Of a DNA stretch of 64,000 nt, positions 1 to 7,115 are shown one piece after another (within the stretch, counting starts at the first letter, position 1; the number at the start of each line of letters is the position of its first letter). The stretch comes from Comamonadaceae bacterium. GTDB lineage: Bacteria > Pseudomonadota > Gammaproteobacteria > Burkholderiales > Burkholderiaceae_C. The stretch lies in the NCBI GenBank assembly GCA_027484105.1, contig JAIXUG010000028.1, forward strand, positions 186,001 to 250,000, read 5' to 3'. Position numbers and translations under genes: made by a program. The notes beneath the pieces were generated by a model. That model did no database searches. It worked only from the letters and a program-made list of their open reading frames with translations, and had not been told where the DNA came from.

Positions 1-346
1 CCACGCCATTGACCGCACAGATGACCGGCATGCGCAACGCTTGCAAGCGGCGTGTGGTGGGGTTGAAGGCATCGTGGATCACAGGGCCCGGGTCTGCGCG
101 CTCGAGCAAGCCGGGGCCAGGGGTGAAATCCAGCTCGGACAAATCCAGCCCTGCGCAAAAGCCGCGACCTGCCCCTGTCAAAACCAGCGCTCTGACAGCC
201 GGGTTGGCCTCGGCCTGATCGAATGCACGCCACAAAGACTGGTGCATTTCTCGGGTGAAACTGTTGAGCGCTTGCGGGCGGTTGAGGGTGACCAGCGCCA
301 CCGCGCCTCGCACTTCATACAGCACCGATGGGGTCGATTCGGTCAT
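1..346 (-). CDS. Enoyl-CoA hydratase/isomerase family protein (PaaG-like), 3' part missing
   Basis: Reading the minus strand from ATG at 346 gives about 115 residues before the window edge cuts the gene. The product starts MTESTPSVLYEVRGAVALV and continues with the crotonase signs LVTLNRPQALNSF and GAGRGFCAGLDLSEL, an oxyanion-hole region with the FCAGLDL spelling common in PaaG-type isomerases. A ribosome site GGAGA lies 8 bases before the ATG. Crotonases hydrate or isomerise acyl-CoA thioesters. PaaG acts on the ring-epoxide of phenylacetyl-CoA, but the half that would settle substrate is outside the window. The gene diverges from the hydratase at 495, so both probably fire from the 148-base gap between them. 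Confidence 0.85.
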   Translation of the reverse strand, partial: MTESTPSVLYEVRGAVALVTLNRPQALNSFTREMHQSLWRAFDQAEANPAVRALVLTGAGRGFCAGLDLSELDFTPGPGLLERADPGPVIHDAFNPTTRRLQALRMPVICAVNGV

Positions 347-494
347 CTTGGGTCTCCTGAATCCGTGAATGTACCATTACCCGACCGCTCGGTTGGTTAA
401 TATTTTCCCGCATGCCAGTTCCAGAATTGACAGCTTGCATTGAGCCCACTTGGTTATAGTGAAGCGGTCTGTCCACCTCTTTTGGGAGAAGCTC

Positions 495-1274
495 TTGCGC
501 TACGAAAACATCGAAGTCCGCGTCGAAGGCGGCAAAGTCGGCATCATCACCTTGAACCGCCCCAAGGCCCTGAATGCCCTGAACGGCCCTTTGATGGACG
601 AACTGGGCGCCGCGCTCAAAGCCTTTGACGCCGACGAAAACATTGGCTGCATGATCATCACCGGCAGTGAGAAAGCGTTTGCCGCAGGCGCGGACATCGC
701 GGCCATGGCCAAGTACAACTTCCATGAGGTTTACAAGCAGGACTTCATCACCCGCAATTGGGAAACCATCCGCAGCATCCGCAAACCCGTGATCGCCGCT
801 GTCAGCGGCTTTGCCCTGGGCGGCGGCTGCGAACTGGCCATGATGTGCGACTTCATCATCGCCGCCGACAACGCCAAATTCGGCCAGCCCGAAATCAAGA
901 TCGGCATCATCCCCGGTGCCGGTGGCACCCAGCGCTTGCCCCGCGCCGTGGGCAAGTCCAAAGCCATGGACCTGGTCTTGACCGCCCGCATGATGGACGC
1001 CCAAGAGGCCGAGCGGGCCGGACTGGTCAGCCGTGTGGTGCCGCTGGACAAAATGATGGACGAAGCCCTGGGCGCAGCCTTGGTGATCTGCGGCTACGGC
1101 CAACTGGCCACCATGGCCGCCAAGGAGAGCGTCAACCGTGCCTTCGAAAGCGGCTTGTCAGACGGTGTGATGTTCGAGCGCCGCATCTTCCACGGCCTGT
1201 TCGCCACCGCCGACCAAAAAGAAGGCATGGACGCCTTCTTGAACAAACGCGCACCGAATTTTGTGAACGGCTAA
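495..1274 (+). CDS. Enoyl-CoA hydratase (crotonase family)
   Basis: A 259-residue crotonase that hydrates trans-2-enoyl-CoA. The oxyanion-hole segment [11 protein letters not shown] is visible, and both catalytic glutamates sit in their usual settings, [11 protein letters not shown] and [15 protein letters not shown]. The reading frame stays open upstream to a TTG at 450. I chose the TTG at 495 because it gives LRYENIEVR, the normal family N terminus and length, with GGGAGA 5 bases before it. It resembles the PaaF/short-chain hydratase group. Beside box genes it could serve the beta-oxidation of dehydroadipyl-CoA, but that is inference. It converges on fdhD with a 5-base gap. Confidence 0.93.
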   Translation: MRYENIEVRVEGGKVGIITLNRPKALNALNGPLMDELGAALKAFDADENIGCMIITGSEKAFAAGADIAAMAKYNFHEVYKQDFITRNWETIRSIRKPVIAAVSGFALGGGCELAMMCDFIIAADNAKFGQPEIKIGIIPGAGGTQRLPRAVGKSKAMDLVLTARMMDAQEAERAGLVSRVVPLDKMMDEALGAALVICGYGQLATMAAKESVNRAFESGLSDGVMFERRIFHGLFATADQKEGMDAFLNKRAPNFVNG

Positions 1275-1279
1275 GACCT

Positions 1280-2182
1280 TCAGCGGGGTGCTGAGGCTGT
1301 TTCGGGCTGCCAGACCAGGCGTTCAGGCGCGCTGAAGCACAAAAACCTTTTGTGGGTGGCCCGACCAATGGTGCACAGACCGATGCGTTTGGCCACATCC
1401 AGACCCATTTGTGTGATGCCGCTGCGCGAAACCACCACCGGCACGCCCATCTGGGCCGACTTGATCACCATCTCGCTGGTCAGTCGCCCGGTGGTGTAAA
1501 ACACCTTGTCATGGCCGCTGATGTCGTTCATCCACATCCAGCCAGCGATGGTGTCCACCGCGTTGTGGCGCCCCACGTCTTCCACGAACACCAGCATTTG
1601 GTCGCCCTGAAAAAGCGCACAACCGTGCACCGAACCCGATGATTTGTAGGTGGTTTCCTGCAAGCGTATGGCATTGACCAGGCCATACAGCTGGGTTTGC
1701 GTGATGCGGTCTGGCGGCAAGTTGATCTCATCGATGTGCGCCATCAAATCGCCAAAGACGCTGCCTTGCCCACAGCCGGTGGTGACCACGCGCTCGGCGC
1801 TGCCCGGGACCACCACGTCCATCTCGGGCCGGGTTTTAACGGCCGCCACGCCGGGCTCGCCCACTTCGCCTTCACCGATGGACCAATCCACCGTGATCGA
1901 TTCAACTTGGTCAACGGCGTCGATGAGGCGCTGATTGCGCAAAAAGCCCAGCACCAGGCACTCAGGCTCGGCCCCCAAGGTCATCAAAGTGACCAGTTCT
2001 TTTTTGTCCAGGTAAATGGTGAGCGCACGCTCAGCCGGAATCTGCGCCGCTGACCGCTCTCCCCGTTCATTGATGACCGTGACCGACTTGGTCAAAGGGG
2101 CACGGGATTGGGTGAGGTGCGGCTTTTGAGCAGTCAAACTGACCCCTGCCCTTGACACGCGCTCTTCAGAATGTCGATCCAT
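1280..2182 (-). CDS. fdhD: Formate dehydrogenase accessory sulfurtransferase FdhD
   Basis: A 300-residue FdhD. The family passes sulfur from a cysteine desulfurase to the molybdenum cofactor so that formate dehydrogenase becomes active in the cytoplasm. Recognisable segments are VFVEDVGRHNAVDTIAGW, YTTGRLTSEMVIKSAQ and GVPVVVSRSGIT. The sulfur-carrying loop reads TTGCGQGS: the first cysteine of the usual CxxC is present and the second position is glycine. The target enzyme, FdsAB, is encoded upstream on the same strand at 7116-11626, separated by the TRAP-amidase block. The ATG at 2182 has GAGG about 4 bases ahead, and the gene lies 46 bases after the small membrane gene, so read-through from that operon is likely. 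Confidence 0.95.
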   Translation of the reverse strand: MDRHSEERVSRAGVSLTAQKPHLTQSRAPLTKSVTVINERGERSAAQIPAERALTIYLDKKELVTLMTLGAEPECLVLGFLRNQRLIDAVDQVESITVDWSIGEGEVGEPGVAAVKTRPEMDVVVPGSAERVVTTGCGQGSVFGDLMAHIDEINLPPDRITQTQLYGLVNAIRLQETTYKSSGSVHGCALFQGDQMLVFVEDVGRHNAVDTIAGWMWMNDISGHDKVFYTTGRLTSEMVIKSAQMGVPVVVSRSGITQMGLDVAKRIGLCTIGRATHKRFLCFSAPERLVWQPETASAPR

Positions 2183-2228
2183 CGGCCTCAGCCCCGCCCG
2201 AAGCCAAAGCCTTCCGAATCACCAGAGG

Positions 2229-2402
2229 TCATTCGGACTTGTCGCTTTTGCCCGAAGAGAAATAATCAAAAACAGCCAAGCCCAAGCCCCCCAGCAAGAT
2301 CAGGGTGATGTCCATCTGGGGCAACTTGAAAATGTAGGGCAGCAGGAAGGCCGCCAACAGGACAAGGCCCACGAGGCCGGTGAAGCGTTCAAGCGATTTC
2401 AT
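2229..2402 (-). CDS. Small two-helix membrane protein of unknown function (57 residues)
   Basis: This short minus-strand frame encodes 57 residues. Two hydrophobic stretches, roughly residues 9-25 (LVGLVLLAAFLLPYIF) and 32-46 (ITLILLGGLGLAVF), are followed by a charged tail GKSDKSE. The ATG overlaps the amidase stop in an ATGA, and AAAGGAA sits 6 bases upstream, so translation is probably coupled to the amidase. It is the last gene before fdhD. I do not recognise a family. Its position at the end of a transporter-amidase operon suggests an accessory membrane role, but nothing in the sequence shows one. Confidence 0.72.
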   Translation of the reverse strand: MKSLERFTGLVGLVLLAAFLLPYIFKLPQMDITLILLGGLGLAVFDYFSSGKSDKSE

Positions 2403-3751
2403 GCCAGATTCCTTTTGACAAATTCAGCCACCAACCAACGCGCAGAGCGCAGCAAGCGGGCATCGTTTTGGTGAGCGCCAACGGCCTGTACACCCAATGG
2501 CAAGCCATTGGACAGGTTCATCAGCGGCAAATTGAGACTGGGCAGACCCGCAAAACTCCAAACGGTTTGCATGATCGGGTTGCCCGTTGATTCCAGCCCG
2601 AGAGGGGCTGTGCCCAGCGCGGCTGGACACAGGATGGCGTCATAAGTGGCGAAGTACTCGTCAAAAGCACTCATGACGTGGAACTGGCGGTCTTTGGCCA
2701 CCAGGTAATCGGTGACCGGAATGGCCATGGATTTTTCGATGCGTGCTTGCAAAGGCTCACTCAGCTGTGAACGGCTGTGGAGCCATTCCTTTTGCAAACA
2801 AAAAGCCAGTTCGGACTCGTTGATGGTCGTCAGCCAAGGCGCTACATTGCGCACGATGTCGGGCAAGGCCGCATGGGTCACGCAGTCGCCCAGGTGGTCC
2901 ACAAAAGCCTCATAGGCTTCGCGGGCTTCTGGGTCCACCTGGTCCCACCAAGGTGTTTTGACAAAACAAAATTTGGGCGGCAGTGGCGGCTCGGAAACGG
3001 CCACATCGTACAAACGGCGTGGGGCCTGGCGTGCAGTGGCCGCGTCATGGCCGTCGTCGCCCGTCAGGAGTTCGGCCACCCGGGCGATGTCGTCCAGGTT
3101 ACGGGCGAAAACGCCCACTTCGTCCAGCGACGGCGATTGGTCGAGCACCCCGGTGCGTGGCACCAGGCCACGTGAGGGCTTGAACGCATAAACCCCGCAA
3201 TACGAGGCAGGACGGATGACTGATCCATTGGTTTGTGTGCCCAGCGCCACCGGCACCATGCCCGCGGCCACGGCAGCGGCCGAACCGCTGGAAGAGCCAC
3301 CGGGCGTGTGCGCCGTGTTGTGCGGGTTGCACGTCGGGCCCGGGTGGGTGGTTGCAAATTCCGTGGTCACGGTTTTGCCGAATATCACGGCACCGGCTGC
3401 ACGCAAGCGCGATACCACGGTGGCATCCCCCACCGAGTAGCGGCCGGCATGGATGGAGCTGCCGTATTCGGTGGGAAAGTCCATGGTGTCAATGATGTCC
3501 TTGACCGCCACCGGCACGCCATACAAGGGGCCAGGCAAATGACCCGCCATGCGATCGCGCTGCAGGTTGTCTGACTGCAAAGCCACCACCTGGTGGTCGC
3601 GGTGCGCGAATGCATGGATGTTCTGATCTGCCGCATCCACAAACTGACCCAGTTTGACGGTGAATTCCTCCACCGTCTCTTGGCCATGGAGCAGATGCTC
3701 ACGGATTTGCAGGGCCGTGAGTTCAGACACGTTGAGGGGACTGACGCTCAT
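2399..3751 (-). CDS. Amidase, amidase-signature family
   Basis: A 450-residue amidase-signature hydrolase. The Ser-cisSer-Lys triad can be read directly: lysine in VPVAVKDIID, the glycine/serine-rich stretch PGGSSSGSAAAVAAG, and the nucleophile serine in GTQTNGSVIRPAS. The family cleaves carboxamides to acid and ammonia. Substrate cannot be told, but GatA is unlikely because gatB and gatC are absent. The ATG at 3751 shares one base with the dctM stop (TGATG), and a GTG one codon earlier is also possible. Coupling to a TRAP transporter suggests that an imported amide is hydrolysed. With benzoate-CoA ligase nearby, an aromatic amide is a reasonable guess and no more. Confidence 0.9.
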   Translation of the reverse strand: MSVSPLNVSELTALQIREHLLHGQETVEEFTVKLGQFVDAADQNIHAFAHRDHQVVALQSDNLQRDRMAGHLPGPLYGVPVAVKDIIDTMDFPTEYGSSIHAGRYSVGDATVVSRLRAAGAVIFGKTVTTEFATTHPGPTCNPHNTAHTPGGSSSGSAAAVAAGMVPVALGTQTNGSVIRPASYCGVYAFKPSRGLVPRTGVLDQSPSLDEVGVFARNLDDIARVAELLTGDDGHDAATARQAPRRLYDVAVSEPPLPPKFCFVKTPWWDQVDPEAREAYEAFVDHLGDCVTHAALPDIVRNVAPWLTTINESELAFCLQKEWLHSRSQLSEPLQARIEKSMAIPVTDYLVAKDRQFHVMSAFDEYFATYDAILCPAALGTAPLGLESTGNPIMQTVWSFAGLPSLNLPLMNLSNGLPLGVQAVGAHQNDARLLRSARWLVAEFVKRNLA

Positions 3752-5160
3752 CACTGCTGCTTGAAGAAATCCGGATTGACCACCGACTCGTCGTTGGGGT
3801 CACGCTCCATTTCCACCGACTGGTCGAAGAACACCTCTGGCAAATAGGTCACCATGGCCGGGAACACATAGGTCATGGCCAATGTGAACAAAATGATGTA
3901 CACAAAAGGCATGCATCCTTTGAAGATGGTGTTCAGTTGCAGACTCTTGGGTGCAACCCCTTTCAGGTAATAGGCCGACATCGCCATCGGCGGGGTCAGG
4001 AAAGCGGTCTGCAAGTTCACCGCGATCAAGATGCCGAACAAGATCGGGTCAATGCCATACAAGGGCAACAAAGGCAGGAAGATGGGCACGAAGATGATGA
4101 TGATCTCGCTCCACTCCAAAGGCCAGCCCAGGATGAAAATCAAGAACTGTGACAACAGCAAGAACTGCAGAGGCGACAGGTTCAAGGCCAGCATGAAGTC
4201 CTTGACCAAATTCTCACCGCCCAAGTAACCAAACACCGAGGCGAAAGTGGCCGAACCGACGAAAAGGAAACAGACCATGGCCGAGGTGCGGGCCGTGAGG
4301 TAAACCGACTCACGCAGCCGCTGCCAAGTGAAGGCGCGGTAAACGATGGCCAAGATGATGCCGCCCAAAACGCCCATGGCGGCCGCTTCGCTGGGTGTCG
4401 CCAAGCCAAACAAAATCGAGCCCAACACCGACATGATCAAGACGGCCAAAGGCACAAAGGCCTTCAACACCATGACAATGCTTTCCCAGACGGAGTAGTC
4501 GTACACATCTTTGGGCTTGGGGCACAAAGAGGGGTTGAGCGTGGCCCGCACGATGATGTAGATCAGGTACAGAAAAGCCAATGTGAAGCCGGGGATGATG
4601 GCCGCGGCGTACATCTTGACCACCGAAACGCTGGCGGTGGCCGCGTACACGATGAGCAAGATGGAAGGAGGGATCAAGATGCCCAAAGTGCCGCCGGCCG
4701 TGATGACACCACTGGCCAATTTTTCGTCATAACCGGCTTTGAGCATCGCCGGCAAGGCGATCAGCCCCATCAAGGCCACCACCGCGCCCACAATGCCGGT
4801 GGCTGTTGCAAACAGCGTACAGGTGACCAGTGCCGCCACGGCCATGGAGCCAGGAACGCCTCGCAAGCCCACCTGCAAACTCAAGAACAATCTGTCCAGG
4901 ATGTTGGCCCGCTCGATGATGTAACCCATGAAGAGGAACAAGGGTATCGATATGAGCACATCGTTGTTCATCACACTGAAGGTGTTTTGTGTGAACAGGT
5001 ACAAGATGCGGTTGTCCCAAATCAACTGGTCGGGCGTGTAATAGGCGTAAAAACCAAATCCCATGCCCATCGCCATCATCGTGAAGGCGATCGGGAAGCC
5101 GAAAAAGATAAAGACAATAAACAGCCCCAGCATCAGCAGGGCGACAAATGGATCACTCAT
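3751..5160 (-). CDS. dctM: TRAP transporter large permease subunit
   Basis: A 469-residue, very hydrophobic protein of the DctM family, the subunit that moves substrate across the inner membrane using an ion gradient. Typical features are the start DPFVALLMLGLFIVFIFFG, the re-entrant GTLGILIPPSILLIVYA segment and LQTAFLTPPMAMSAYYLKG near the end. The last 25 residues form an unusual charged tail rich in Asp, Glu and Asn after the final helix. The gene starts in a 4-base ATGA overlap with dctQ and ends one base inside the amidase start, so the three are translated as a unit. Substrate is not shown by this subunit. Confidence 0.95.
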   Translation of the reverse strand: MSDPFVALLMLGLFIVFIFFGFPIAFTMMAMGMGFGFYAYYTPDQLIWDNRILYLFTQNTFSVMNNDVLISIPLFLFMGYIIERANILDRLFLSLQVGLRGVPGSMAVAALVTCTLFATATGIVGAVVALMGLIALPAMLKAGYDEKLASGVITAGGTLGILIPPSILLIVYAATASVSVVKMYAAAIIPGFTLAFLYLIYIIVRATLNPSLCPKPKDVYDYSVWESIVMVLKAFVPLAVLIMSVLGSILFGLATPSEAAAMGVLGGIILAIVYRAFTWQRLRESVYLTARTSAMVCFLFVGSATFASVFGYLGGENLVKDFMLALNLSPLQFLLLSQFLIFILGWPLEWSEIIIIFVPIFLPLLPLYGIDPILFGILIAVNLQTAFLTPPMAMSAYYLKGVAPKSLQLNTIFKGCMPFVYIILFTLAMTYVFPAMVTYLPEVFFDQSVEMERDPNDESVVNPDFFKQQ

Positions 5161-5732
5161 GATGGTTCTTTCTCGGCGTGCTGTTGAATCAGCACTTGTT
5201 CAAGTTCTTCGACGTCGCTGCCGCGCGACAACCACTCGCCAGTGCGGATGCACACCAGGCAACGCATGACCTCAGCGGCACCCGCAATCAGCAGCGTGAC
5301 ACCGGCCACAAAAATGATCGACTTCAGGGGCCAAACAGGCACGCCTGCTGGGCTGTTCACGCTGGACTCCAAAATGCGCGTGCTTTCGTAGGCGTATTGG
5401 CCGCCGGTGAACACCATGGCAAAAATGCCAGGAAAGAAAAACACGAAATACAAAGCCAAATCCACTTTGGCTTGCGTGCGGTTGGACCAGTTGCGGTAAA
5501 AGAAATCGCCGCGCACGTGCGAGTTGCGCGAGAGGGCATAAGCACCTGACATCATGAACATGGCGCCATACAACATGTAACTCATGTCAAACGCCCACAC
5601 GGTGGGGCTGTTCAGCACATACCGCATGAACACCTCGAAACAGGTGGATGCGGTCAGGATCAACACACACCAAGAAAAGGCGTGACCAATCGACTTGTTC
5701 AGGATGTCAATCCTTCGAATCCAAACTTCCAT
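5157..5732 (-). CDS. dctQ: TRAP transporter small permease subunit
   Basis: A 191-residue protein with four hydrophobic segments (about residues 17-35, 48-66, 92-112 and 130-150), as in DctQ, the small integral subunit that pairs with DctM. The motif NSPTVWAFDMSYMLYGAMFM with R/N-rich flanks is typical of the family. The ATG has GAGG 9 bases upstream. Its stop overlaps the dctM start by 4 bases. Upstream, a terminator-like hairpin separates it from dctP, so the binding protein may be made in excess of the permease. Confidence 0.93.
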   Translation of the reverse strand: MEVWIRRIDILNKSIGHAFSWCVLILTASTCFEVFMRYVLNSPTVWAFDMSYMLYGAMFMMSGAYALSRNSHVRGDFFYRNWSNRTQAKVDLALYFVFFFPGIFAMVFTGGQYAYESTRILESSVNSPAGVPVWPLKSIIFVAGVTLLIAGAAEVMRCLVCIRTGEWLSRGSDVEELEQVLIQQHAEKEPS

Positions 5733-5747
5733 GCGACTTACCTCAAG

Positions 5748-5790
5748 ACAGACAAAAACAAAGGCTGCCGGAAAGGATTCCGACAGCCTT
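5748..5790 (-). terminator. Hairpin with U-rich tail between dctP and dctQ (attenuator-like)
   Basis: Positions 5761-5790 form a 13-base-pair stem with one C.A mismatch and a 4-base loop: AAGGCTGCCGGAA pairs with TTCCGACAGCCTT. On the minus strand it is followed by TTTGTTTTTGTC. It lies after dctP and before dctQ, so it looks like a leaky intrinsic terminator or a 3' stabiliser giving more DctP than DctQM. Such placement is common in binding-protein transport operons. Confidence 0.7.
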
Positions 5791-5806
5791 CAGGATGGCT
5801 CTACGA

Positions 5807-6970
5807 TCAGACAGGCAGTTTGGTTTTCTGCACGTGTTCGTAAGCCATGCGGTAGTTGGCTTCGTTGGTGAAGTGGTAGAAGCCCACGCGGCGTGACCAG
5901 GCCTTGAACGAATCGTTCACTTCCTTGAACATGTCGACTTCTTTCTCCAACTTGGCCGTGACCACGTCCCAAGCCGCCAGCTGGCCCTTGTAAACATCGG
6001 CGCTGGTGCGAGAAACCTGCACCTTGTGCTTGACGATCAGCTCTTGCAAATCCCTGGAGTAGTTCTCGTGCGCCAGGGCTGTGTTCGCTGTGGAGGCGGC
6101 TTCGGCGGCGTACTTCAGCACAGCCTTCAGGTCAGCGGGCAAGGCGTTGTACTTGTCCTTGTTGAAAATGATCTCGAAGAATTCCTGAGCCTGGTGGAAA
6201 GAGCCCATGGAGTAGAACTTGGCCACGTCTTGCGCACCAAAGCGCATGTCGGCGGTCGGGTTGTTGAATTCGAATGCATCGATCACACCGCGCTGCATGG
6301 CGGGGACGATTTCGCCACCAGGCAACTGCGCCACGGCCATGCCCATTTCCTGCAACATGTCGGCAGCCAGGCCGATGGTGCGGTACTTGAAGCCTTTCAG
6401 GTCAGTGGCTTTCTTGGGTGGTGACTTTTTGAACCAACCCAGAGGCTGGGAAGGCATGGGGAAGGAGAAGAAGCCCACGACGTTCAGGTTCATTTTGGCG
6501 ACCAGTTTGTCCCACAACTGCTGACCACCACCGGCCTGAATCCAGCTCAAGCCAATTTCGGGTGTGGCGCCGCTGACGGGGCCAGTACCGAACAAAGAAG
6601 CCGATTTGTTTTTGCCGTACCAGTAGCCCGACACGTGGTGGCCACCGTCGAGCACGCCTTTGCTCACGGCATCGATGATTTCAAAAGGCTTGACCACGGC
6701 GCCGGCAGGCAGGTAGTCGATGCGCAGACGGCCACCCGACATTTCGTTCACGCGGGCGACGTACTGCTGGGCCATCTCGCTGAAAATTTCGTTGGTGCCC
6801 CAAGAGCCTTGCATCTTGAACACGATGGGGGCTTGCGCCACGGCGATCATGGGCGCGCCCGCCAAGGGCACAGCGGCGGCGGCAGTCGCTGCTTTGGCGA
6901 AGAAACGGCGACGGCCAGCTTCGGGCGCGTCGGCTGCTGTGCTGGGAAGATTTTGCTGTGCTTGGGTCAT
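5807..6970 (-). CDS. dctP: TRAP transporter substrate-binding protein, Tat-exported
   Basis: A 387-residue periplasmic binding protein of the DctP superfamily. The N terminus has a twin-arginine signal, GRRRFFAKAATAAAAVPLAG, ending near AVAQA-PIVFK (about residue 46), so it should be exported folded. Mature features include FKMQGSWGTNEIFSEMAQQY and GVLDGGHHVSGYWYGKNKSA, which resemble the TakP-like group that binds 2-oxo acids and other monocarboxylates. The true ligand is unknown. It is the first gene of the dctPQM-amidase operon, with GGAG 8 bases before ATG. Context beside benzoate genes makes an aromatic acid or amide possible, by inference only. Confidence 0.93.
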   Translation of the reverse strand: MTQAQQNLPSTAADAPEAGRRRFFAKAATAAAAVPLAGAPMIAVAQAPIVFKMQGSWGTNEIFSEMAQQYVARVNEMSGGRLRIDYLPAGAVVKPFEIIDAVSKGVLDGGHHVSGYWYGKNKSASLFGTGPVSGATPEIGLSWIQAGGGQQLWDKLVAKMNLNVVGFFSFPMPSQPLGWFKKSPPKKATDLKGFKYRTIGLAADMLQEMGMAVAQLPGGEIVPAMQRGVIDAFEFNNPTADMRFGAQDVAKFYSMGSFHQAQEFFEIIFNKDKYNALPADLKAVLKYAAEAASTANTALAHENYSRDLQELIVKHKVQVSRTSADVYKGQLAAWDVVTAKLEKEVDMFKEVNDSFKAWSRRVGFYHFTNEANYRMAYEHVQKTKLPV

Positions 6971-7022
6971 GGTTTGTCTCCAGTTGAACGTTGAAGCGTA
7001 AAAAAAAACTGATCAGTCACGG

Positions 7023-7052
7023 ATTATGGGTGGTGCCAGAAAAATTTGACTA
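7023..7052 (-). promoter_or_regulatory. Possible promoter of the TRAP operon
   Basis: On the minus strand a -35-like TAGTCA (7047-7052) and a -10-like CATAAT (7023-7028) are 18 bases apart, about 50 bases before the dctP ATG. A run of nine T on the same strand (7000-7008) follows the short palindrome ACTGATCAGT. No TGCA-N6-TGCA site is present here, so control separate from BoxR is likely. Hexamers are only moderate matches. Confidence 0.3.
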
Positions 7053-7115
7053 AGTGATAACCCTTGCATGTACTGTCATTTTTCTCAGTTCTGCATATCA
7101 AAATTCAATCCATGG

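Noticed and set aside
427-460. Promoter TTGACA...TATAGT ahead of the hydratase at 495
   Set aside because: The two hexamers are 22 bases apart, too far for a sigma-70 promoter. Shorter-spaced alternatives have poor -35 sequences.
7065-7095. BoxR site before the TRAP operon
   Set aside because: Two TGCA boxes occur but their starts are 27 bases apart instead of the 10 seen in the TGCA-N6-TGCA pairs at the box promoters.
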